From assembly GCF_003340555.1 (NCBI RefSeq), contig NZ_QPLJ01000006.1, positions 62,001 to 126,000 of the forward strand: DNA of 64,000 nt, read 5' to 3'. The DNA comes from Jannaschia formosa. Its GTDB lineage: Bacteria > Pseudomonadota > Alphaproteobacteria > Rhodobacterales > Rhodobacteraceae. The notes under the pieces are model-generated. The model did not search any database and was not told the origin of the DNA. It was given only the letters and a program-made list of their open reading frames with translations. This document shows, in pieces, positions 57,851 to 64,000 of the stretch (positions are counted from its first letter, which is position 1; every line of letters begins with the position of its first letter). The position numbers and the translations under genes were made by a program.

Positions 57851-59200
57851 ATGGCGACAGAAATCCTCATGCCCGCGCTCTCTCCGACGATGGAGGAGGG
57901 AACGCTCGCGAAATGGCTGGTGAAGGAAGGGGACACCGTCTCTTCGGGCGACCTGCTGGCCGAGATCGAGACCGACAAGGCCACGATGGAATTCGAGGCT
58001 GTCGACGAGGGCATCGTCGGCAAGATCCTCGTGGCGGAAGGGACGGAGGGCGTGAAGGTCAACTCGCCCATCGCCGTGCTGCTGGAGGAGGGCGAGGACG
58101 CCTCGGCCATCGACAGCGCGTCATCGGACGGATCGTCCCATGCGGCGCCGGCTGAACCCTCTGGCAAGACCGAGCCGCAGAAAGGTTATGGCCGCGAGGA
58201 AGGCGGAGCGGAATTCGAGACGAAAGTTCCTGCCCCTGCCCCCGCCTCGAAAGGCGAACGCATCTTCGCCACGCCCGTCGCGCGGCGGATCGCGAAGGAC
58301 AAGGGACTCGACCTCAGCCAGATCAAGGGCTCCGGCCCGCGCGGCCGGATCGTGAAGGCCGATGTCGAGAAGGCGCAGCCAAGCCAGGTGAAGCCCGAGA
58401 CGGCCAAGACCGCCGCCGAGGCGCCGAAACCCGCCGCGACGGAGGGGCAGAAGCCTCCGATGGCCGCGGGCATGGCCGCCGAGACCGTCATGAAGATGTA
58501 CGAGGGTCGGGAGTTCGAGGAGGTGAAGCTCGACGGGATGCGCAAGACGATCGCCGCGCGCCTGACCGAGGCCAAGCAGACGATCCCGCATTTCTACCTG
58601 CGCCGCGAGATCCGGCTCGACGCGCTGCTCAAGTTCCGCAGCCAGCTCAACAAGCAGCTCGAAGGGCGGGGCGTGAAGCTGTCGGTCAACGACTTCATCA
58701 TCAAGGCCGGGGCGCTGGCGTTGCAGCAGGTGCCCGATGCCAACGCCGTCTGGGCCGGCGACCGGGTGCTGAAGCTGAAGCCCTCGGACGTGGCGGTCGC
58801 CGTTGCCATCGAGGGCGGGCTGTTCACGCCGGTCCTGAAGGATGCCCACCAGAAGTCGCTCTCGGCCCTGTCGGCCGAGATGAAGGACCTCGCCACCCGC
58901 GCGCGGGAACGCAAGCTGGCGCCGCATGAATATCAGGGCGGCAGCTTCGCGATCTCCAACCTGGGAATGTTCGGGATCGACAATTTCGACGCGGTCATCA
59001 ACCCGCCGCACGGCTCGATCCTCGCGGTCGGGGCGGGCGTGAAGAAGCCGGTGATCGGTTCGGATGGGGAAATCACGGCGGCGACGGTCATGTCGGTCAC
59101 GCTCAGCGTCGATCACCGGGTGATCGACGGCGCGCTCGGGGCGGACTTCCTCAAGGCGCTGGCCGAGAACCTCGAAAGCCCGATGATGATGCTGGCCTGA
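57851..59200 (+). CDS. pdhC: Dihydrolipoamide acetyltransferase (PDH E2)
   Basis: Core acetyltransferase of the PDH complex, 449 aa: lipoyl domain (1-80), linker, E3/E1-binding domain (about 138-172; [19 protein letters not shown]), Ala/Pro linker, catalytic domain (about 215-449) with the [15 protein letters not shown] active-site motif. Twelve bp after pdhB. No lpd gene follows; E3 is elsewhere. Confidence 0.97.
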   Translation: MATEILMPALSPTMEEGTLAKWLVKEGDTVSSGDLLAEIETDKATMEFEAVDEGIVGKILVAEGTEGVKVNSPIAVLLEEGEDASAIDSASSDGSSHAAPAEPSGKTEPQKGYGREEGGAEFETKVPAPAPASKGERIFATPVARRIAKDKGLDLSQIKGSGPRGRIVKADVEKAQPSQVKPETAKTAAEAPKPAATEGQKPPMAAGMAAETVMKMYEGREFEEVKLDGMRKTIAARLTEAKQTIPHFYLRREIRLDALLKFRSQLNKQLEGRGVKLSVNDFIIKAGALALQQVPDANAVWAGDRVLKLKPSDVAVAVAIEGGLFTPVLKDAHQKSLSALSAEMKDLATRARERKLAPHEYQGGSFAISNLGMFGIDNFDAVINPPHGSILAVGAGVKKPVIGSDGEITAATVMSVTLSVDHRVIDGALGADFLKALAENLESPMMMLA

Positions 59201-59204
59201 TGCG

Positions 59205-59230
59205 GGAAAGGGGCCGCAGGGCCCCTTTCC
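59205..59230. terminator. Bidirectional terminator between pdhC and cysE
   Basis: GGAAAGGGGCC-GCAG-GGCCCCTTTCC, perfect 11-bp arms and 4-nt loop, between converging genes (stops at 59200 and 59232). AAAGG/CCTTT arms give a partial T run in either direction. Confidence 0.82.
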
Positions 59231-59231
59231 T

Positions 59232-60047
59232 TCAATCCGTGGCCCGCAGGCCGATCAGTTGATCCATCATGACGGACGGCTGGGCACAGCCCGCCTCGCC
59301 GACGATCCGTGCGGGCACGCCCGCGACGGTCTTCATCGGCGGAACGTCTTCGAGCACGACGGAGCCAGCCGCGATCCGGGAACAATGGCCGACGCGGATG
59401 TTCCCGAGCACCTTCGCGCCCGCCCCGATCAGCACGCCGTTCCCGATCTTCGGATGGCGGTCGTCATGCTCCTTGCCGGTGCCGCCGAGCGTCACCGAAT
59501 GCAGCATCGAGACATTGTCGCCCACGACCGCCGTCTCGCCGATGACGATCGAGTGGGCGTGGTCGATCATGATCCCCCGCCCGATCCGCGCGCCGGGATG
59601 GATGTCGGCCCCGAACGCCTCGCTGACCCGCATCTGGACGAAATAGGCCAGATCCTGCCGCCCCTGCCGCCACAGCCAGTTCGCGATACGGTAGGCTTGA
59701 ACAGCCTGAAAGCCCTTGAAGAACAACAGAGGCTGAAGGAACCGGTGGCAGGCGGGATCGCGCTCGTAGACGGCGACGATGTCGGCCCGCGCCGCCTGTC
59801 CCAGATCGGGATCTCCGGCATAGGCGCTGTCGGCGATCTCTCGCAGCAGCTGCTCGCCCATCTCCGGCGAGGCGAGCTTCTGCGCGAAGCGATGCGCAAG
59901 GGCGCTCTCGAGCGAGGCGTGATGCAGAATCGAGGAATGAATCAGGCCGCCCAGCAGCGGTTCCGCCGTGATTGCGGCAGCGGCCTCGTTCAACGCCTGT
60001 TCCCAGACGAAATCGACGGAACGGATGCTGGCTTCGGTCCGGGGCAT
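59232..60047 (-). CDS. cysE: Serine O-acetyltransferase
   Basis: First step of cysteine synthesis (serine plus acetyl-CoA to O-acetylserine); 271 aa. N-terminal helical SATase_N domain (EAAAAITAEPLLGGLI) and a left-handed beta-helix of hexapeptide repeats (IHPGARIGRGIMIDHAHSIV, split at GRG); catalytic DHAHS and the GGTGKEHDDRHP loop are intact. Ends with the cysteine-feedback-type C-terminal tail. The 75 bp upstream to the GTA gene may carry its promoter (TTGTCC at about 60101 on the minus strand). Confidence 0.95.
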   Translation of the reverse strand: MPRTEASIRSVDFVWEQALNEAAAAITAEPLLGGLIHSSILHHASLESALAHRFAQKLASPEMGEQLLREIADSAYAGDPDLGQAARADIVAVYERDPACHRFLQPLLFFKGFQAVQAYRIANWLWRQGRQDLAYFVQMRVSEAFGADIHPGARIGRGIMIDHAHSIVIGETAVVGDNVSMLHSVTLGGTGKEHDDRHPKIGNGVLIGAGAKVLGNIRVGHCSRIAAGSVVLEDVPPMKTVAGVPARIVGEAGCAQPSVMMDQLIGLRATD

Positions 60048-60122
60048 GGCTCACCTCGCGGCTTGTGGTGCCCCAGACCTAGTCCGTTTGGACAACGTTG
60101 ATAAGACACCGCGCGCCATTCT

Positions 60123-63100
60123 TCACGAGAGCGTCAGTCCGGCCCAATGCCCCTCGCCGACGAGGTCGGAGAGTTGGCAGACCCTCAACTCGAAAGTCGG
60201 CCCGGTCAGGCCGCTCTCGTTCAGTTCCGCCGCGGTGAACGTGGCGGAGCTGGCGGACAGGTCGACCCGGCGCCTGACCGTCCCCTGATCGAGCAGTTCC
60301 ACGCGATACCGCTCCGCGCTCTCCAGCATCGGCACGTCTACGGTGCCCCAGTGCCCGCCAGGCGCCCGGGTTCGCCTCGTCCATGAGACGGACAGGTCTC
60401 CGCCGTTCCAGCGCGCCGTCACATGGACCGGAGAGAACGGCCGCTGCCCGTTCCCCGCGGCAACCACTTCGCGATGCAGGAAGCTTGCATGATCGAGCGG
60501 AAGCCGCGCCGGACCGATCCTGTAGTGACCCGGCAGGCCGACAGCGTCCAGCGCCAAGCCGATCTGCCCCGTCGCGCCGTCGAGCAGCACCACCCGCGAC
60601 CCTACCGGCCAGACCTCGGGCATGACCGCATCCGTTCCGCGCTGCCCGCGCAGCCGCATCGACAGCGCCCAGACATTCGGCTCGACCAGGCGGGCGTCCC
60701 GGAACTGGAAGACCTCCCACCCGGCTGGCCCACCGGCGCCGATCGCCAGCGCGTTCGCGCCCGACAGCAGCGCCACGTCCGAGACAGACTGCAAGCCACT
60801 GCCCGACAGGCGCACGAGCAACTCCTCCCCCCTGTCCCATCGTGCCGGCGATGCGCGGGGGAGCGCCGAGAGCGTCGTGCCAAGGACTGCCGGAACGTCC
60901 AGCACGGTATCGAGCCTGTAGTCGCTGTCCTCGACCCCGACATGCACGGCGACAGATCCCGGCCAAGGCAGCGACGCCGCGGCGACATAGGGTGCATGGG
61001 CGATCTCGCTGCCCGTCAGTAGCGGCAGATCGAGGAACAGGACGTCGACGGGCAGTGGCGCAGCCGGACGGACCTTCGCGACGACATCGCTTTCACCGTC
61101 ACTCGTCCGATAGGGTCCCCGTTCGACCCTCTGCGCCGTGACCAAGCGTGCACCGTCGTCCCGCACGCGGTCGATCCTCCACGTGTCCTCGGCCCCGTCC
61201 AGCCGGATGAGATCACCGGCCCTTACGTCCCTCCGCGAAGGCCCAAGCCCGAACTCGATCCCGTCGCGCGCGACGCGGGCCTCGGCGAGGAAGCGCTCGG
61301 CCAGCGCATGGCCTTCCCCGGTCGTCAGCGACAGGGGCAGCGCACTCTCGTCCACCGGAAGATCGCCGGCCCCGGGATGAACCACGTCGGCCATCCGCGT
61401 CTCGAACGCACCGATCGCGTCGACATGACCGACCCGCACCCGTCCGGGCACCTCGGAGCTCGCAGCGCGTTGATGCGTCAGGACCGCCCCGCTCCGCCGG
61501 ATCAACGCCTCGCTTTCCAGATCGTGGGCCTTCGCCTCGGTGCGCATCGAGAAGACGAGACGCCCTCCGCTCTCGACCGCCTCCACCCCGTAGGCCAGCA
61601 GCAGCGACTGGAGGTCGGCCCGCGCCGACTGCACCTCATTGACTTCATGGCCGCGCAGGATGCCGCGCACGCCCGAGACATCGATTTCCGTCAGGCCGCT
61701 CTCGCGGCAGATCTCCGTGATCGCCTGCGCCAGGGACTGAACGCCGCTCCGCCCGTTCACCCAATGCCCGCGCGCGTAGTTCGCGCCGTCCGACCAGAAA
61801 TCCAGAAGTTCCGGGAAAGTGGGCCACGGCCGCGCGTCCCAGGCCCAGACGAAGCTGTGATCGAGATCGATCATGGCCGCGCCGTAAAGCGCCGAGACCG
61901 GATTGTTGGACGACTCGCCCCATACCCCCAGCGTCGCCTCCAGATAGGCATGTTGCATCGCGTCGTCGCGGTGTCCGTTGGAATAGTAGGGCAGGCGTGA
62001 TTCCGATGATTTGGGGTCGAGGAACTTGTTGGGCTGATTGGCCCCCTTGTCGATCGCCGCGCATCCGAACTCCGTGAACCGAAACGGCTTCGATCCGGGC
62101 ACCCAGTCGGTCGGCTGCGCCGCCCTCTGGCCTCCGATCCGGTCGTGATGGGGATTGGACCACCATCCCTGCAGGTCCTTGTAGCGAAACACCCAGGGCT
62201 CGCCATACGCGCCGTCCGTGATCGCCGAACGCGCCTGCGCGTCCCTCGCCGCCCGATCAGGATAGTACCAGTCGTAGCCCTCGCCCCCGATGACACCGGC
62301 TCGAAGATAGGCCGGGGCAAGGATGCTTCCGAAGCCCGCGTCCACGTGCTCGGCCCCGTCGCGCCAATCGGACAGCGGCATGTAATTGTCGATCCCGACG
62401 AAGTCGCAATCGGGATGCGCCCAGATCGGATCGAGATGGAAATGCACGTTTCCGGTGTCCTCGGGATGATACCCGAAATACTCCGACCAATCCGCCGCGT
62501 AGCTCAGCTTCGCGTCGGGCAGCAGGCTGCGCACCTCCTCAAGCAGTTCGACCAGCTTCTCGACGGCCGGGAAGCTGTCTCCGTCCGCCCGGATCTGAGT
62601 CAGCGCCCGCATCTCCGACCCGATGCAGAACGCCTCGACGCCGCCGGCAGCCGCGCAGAGCGCCGCGTAATGCAGGATGAATCGCGAATAGGTGAATTCT
62701 GCGGGACCACCATAGGACACGGCCCCGTCGTCCAAGGTAAAGTCGGAGGCCCGGACCGTCCCGAAGAACGCGTCGACCTCGGCCCGGGCGGCCGTCGTCC
62801 GGTCCGTCGTCCCGGGCCGCCCCGGAGCGATCGCGGTCGTGATCCGCCCCCGCCAGGGCAATGCAGGCTGTTCGGTGCCGCCCCAAGGGTCGGGCAGCCC
62901 GTTACCGGCAAGCTGATCCATGAGGATGAACGGATAGAAGGTCACGTCCAGCCCGCGATCCGCCAATCCGCGGATCGCCTCCACGACGGCATCGTCTGCC
63001 GGCGTTCCGCCGTAAAGCGGACGCCCTTCCAGTTGCGGCACGGTCCCGGCCGCCAAGCGGTCCAGCCCACTGACCCGCCACGCCATCGGCGTGCCGTCGA

Positions 63101-64000
63101 TCTCGGCCTGCTCGGCACGGGGTCGCAAGCTGCAAGTCCCGCATCTGAGGTCGTCCCCGAACCAGGACACGACCAGCGACGCCGCGCCAACATTCGGAAG
63201 CTCCTCCACGAGGTCGCGCATGGAAACCTCGAAGTCCGAGACCTCCTGCACGGTGTTGACGTTGGCCGAGTCCCCGACCCCGTTCCCGTGATCGAAATGC
63301 ACCTGGCTCGACGCCAGTGCGTACTCCCCGGTGCCGGGCACGATGGCGACTCCCCGGATCAGGTCGCTCACCGCGGGTCCCAGCTCCGGCGCGTCGGCGT
63401 CGCGGACGACCTCGAACGAGAACTGCGGCACCCGGTTGCCGAAGCGGGCAAGCTCAAGATCCTCGATCACCACATAGGCCGTGCCGCGAAAGGCGGGCGC
63501 GTTGCCCTGCCCCTCGATCGCCTCGATCAGCGCGTCGGGCTGCTGGTCCTCGCCCCCGTGGTAGAGACGGAACGGCACGCTGTCGCGCGCAACCTCTTCG
63601 CCATCGGCCCAGATCCGTCCGATCCGGCGGATCTCTCCCTCGCAAAGCGCCAGTGCGAAGGACACCGAGTAGCTGAACGAGGTCGCCTTCGGCGCCTTTG
63701 GTGCCCCCTTTCCGCCCCCGCCCGTTGTCGAGCGGGTCTCCTTGAAGCGGCTCGCCCAGATGACCTGCCCGCCAATCCGCATCCGCCCGGTCACCCGGGG
63801 AATGACCGCGCCCTCCGCCGCGCCGGTCAGGCGGAAGCGGTCGATGCGCCCGTGCTCGACGGCGTCCGCCCCGCTCCCGAGGATGCGCTGGTCCAGCGCG
63901 CGGCCCAGCGTGGCGCCCGCCGCGCGACCGATCACGGCCGCGCTCAGCCCCAGGACCGCTCCGCCGAGGCTTCCGCCGATGGCGGCGCCCGCCGCTCCGA
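60123..64000 (-). CDS. GTA tail protein gp15 (phage host-specificity type), 5' part missing
   Basis: The last structural gene of a Rhodobacter-type gene transfer agent, a phage-like particle that packages host DNA. The frame stays open past an internal Met (63935) to the window edge (GGSLGGAVLGLSAAVIGRA precedes it), so the true start is outside; at least 1291 residues are visible. RFRLTGAAEGAVIPRVTGRMRIGGQVIWASRF is the gp15 opening region, split at TGRM. The middle includes the GTA TIM-barrel-like domain (FVGIDNYMPLSDWRDG, KPFRFTEFGCAAIDKGANQ) and later phage-tail beta domains with SWTRRTRAPGGHWGT. Upstream GTA genes would lie beyond the right edge. Confidence 0.92.
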   Translation of the reverse strand, partial: GAAGAAIGGSLGGAVLGLSAAVIGRAAGATLGRALDQRILGSGADAVEHGRIDRFRLTGAAEGAVIPRVTGRMRIGGQVIWASRFKETRSTTGGGGKGAPKAPKATSFSYSVSFALALCEGEIRRIGRIWADGEEVARDSVPFRLYHGGEDQQPDALIEAIEGQGNAPAFRGTAYVVIEDLELARFGNRVPQFSFEVVRDADAPELGPAVSDLIRGVAIVPGTGEYALASSQVHFDHGNGVGDSANVNTVQEVSDFEVSMRDLVEELPNVGAASLVVSWFGDDLRCGTCSLRPRAEQAEIDGTPMAWRVSGLDRLAAGTVPQLEGRPLYGGTPADDAVVEAIRGLADRGLDVTFYPFILMDQLAGNGLPDPWGGTEQPALPWRGRITTAIAPGRPGTTDRTTAARAEVDAFFGTVRASDFTLDDGAVSYGGPAEFTYSRFILHYAALCAAAGGVEAFCIGSEMRALTQIRADGDSFPAVEKLVELLEEVRSLLPDAKLSYAADWSEYFGYHPEDTGNVHFHLDPIWAHPDCDFVGIDNYMPLSDWRDGAEHVDAGFGSILAPAYLRAGVIGGEGYDWYYPDRAARDAQARSAITDGAYGEPWVFRYKDLQGWWSNPHHDRIGGQRAAQPTDWVPGSKPFRFTEFGCAAIDKGANQPNKFLDPKSSESRLPYYSNGHRDDAMQHAYLEATLGVWGESSNNPVSALYGAAMIDLDHSFVWAWDARPWPTFPELLDFWSDGANYARGHWVNGRSGVQSLAQAITEICRESGLTEIDVSGVRGILRGHEVNEVQSARADLQSLLLAYGVEAVESGGRLVFSMRTEAKAHDLESEALIRRSGAVLTHQRAASSEVPGRVRVGHVDAIGAFETRMADVVHPGAGDLPVDESALPLSLTTGEGHALAERFLAEARVARDGIEFGLGPSRRDVRAGDLIRLDGAEDTWRIDRVRDDGARLVTAQRVERGPYRTSDGESDVVAKVRPAAPLPVDVLFLDLPLLTGSEIAHAPYVAAASLPWPGSVAVHVGVEDSDYRLDTVLDVPAVLGTTLSALPRASPARWDRGEELLVRLSGSGLQSVSDVALLSGANALAIGAGGPAGWEVFQFRDARLVEPNVWALSMRLRGQRGTDAVMPEVWPVGSRVVLLDGATGQIGLALDAVGLPGHYRIGPARLPLDHASFLHREVVAAGNGQRPFSPVHVTARWNGGDLSVSWTRRTRAPGGHWGTVDVPMLESAERYRVELLDQGTVRRRVDLSASSATFTAAELNESGLTGPTFELRVCQLSDLVGEGHWAGLTLS

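Noticed and set aside
56441-58110. Direct repeat as a possible mobile or CRISPR-type repeat
   Set aside because: It encodes lipoyl domains in two PDH subunits; protein-level duplication explains it.

Overview
The window is high-GC, gene-dense chromosomal DNA that reads as an alphaproteobacterium of the order Rhodobacterales (Roseobacter/Rhodobacter type). The pointers are gene content and style: a gene-transfer-agent tail protein (gp15 type) at the right edge, a PDH E1-beta subunit carrying its own lipoyl domain, an HWE-family histidine kinase with a single-domain response regulator, a VPLPA-CTERM-like tail fragment, and a urease cluster with an antifreeze-like small protein. I see no rRNA, tRNA, CRISPR array, transposase or integrated element.

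Layout. 1-5.8 kb: the end of xerD, a CNNM/CBS transporter, two small envelope proteins and an orphan CoxL-like molybdenum hydroxylase (minus strand). 5.9-12.9 kb: valS, a glycosyltransferase-like gene, an ArsR-SRPBCC fusion regulator, clpP and clpX. 12.9-19.6 kb: a PAS-domain relic, a photolyase-like protein whose two domains appear in reversed order, a SPOR lipoprotein, dacA, and a tmk-holB-tatD run. 19.6-28.5 kb: a WYL regulator with a VOC protein, then a urease region on the minus strand. In transcription order this is ureD-ureA-ureB, an inserted block (antifreeze-like protein, LprI-like protein, Tat-exported cyclase, frameshifted LprI-like gene, AhpD-like protein), then ureC, a small plus-strand gene, and ureE-ureF-ureG.

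28.6-41.4 kb is housekeeping: pyrC, pyrE, an excalibur lipoprotein, dnaB, alr, a membrane coiled-coil protein, radA, cvpA, purF, a DUF1284 protein, bioY, an SDR-like protein, and zapA with a coiled-coil partner. 41.5-59.2 kb is a central-carbon region: tkt, gap, pgk, class I fructose-bisphosphate aldolase, ftsB/divIC and pdhA-x-pdhB-pdhC, interrupted by a low-GC lipoprotein gene, a DUF808 protein and a large HWE kinase/response-regulator pair. 59.2-64 kb holds cysE and the 3' part of GTA gene 15, both on the minus strand; the rest of a GTA cluster would lie beyond the right edge.

The most unusual items are the apparently circularly permuted photolyase (13304-14533), the broken LprI gene and split urease cluster, the orphan form II CoxL, the 82-aa gene inside the pdh operon, and several palindromic sites. 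Starts were chosen by eye from ribosome binding sites, family N-termini and overlaps. Family assignments rest on motif recognition, not searches.
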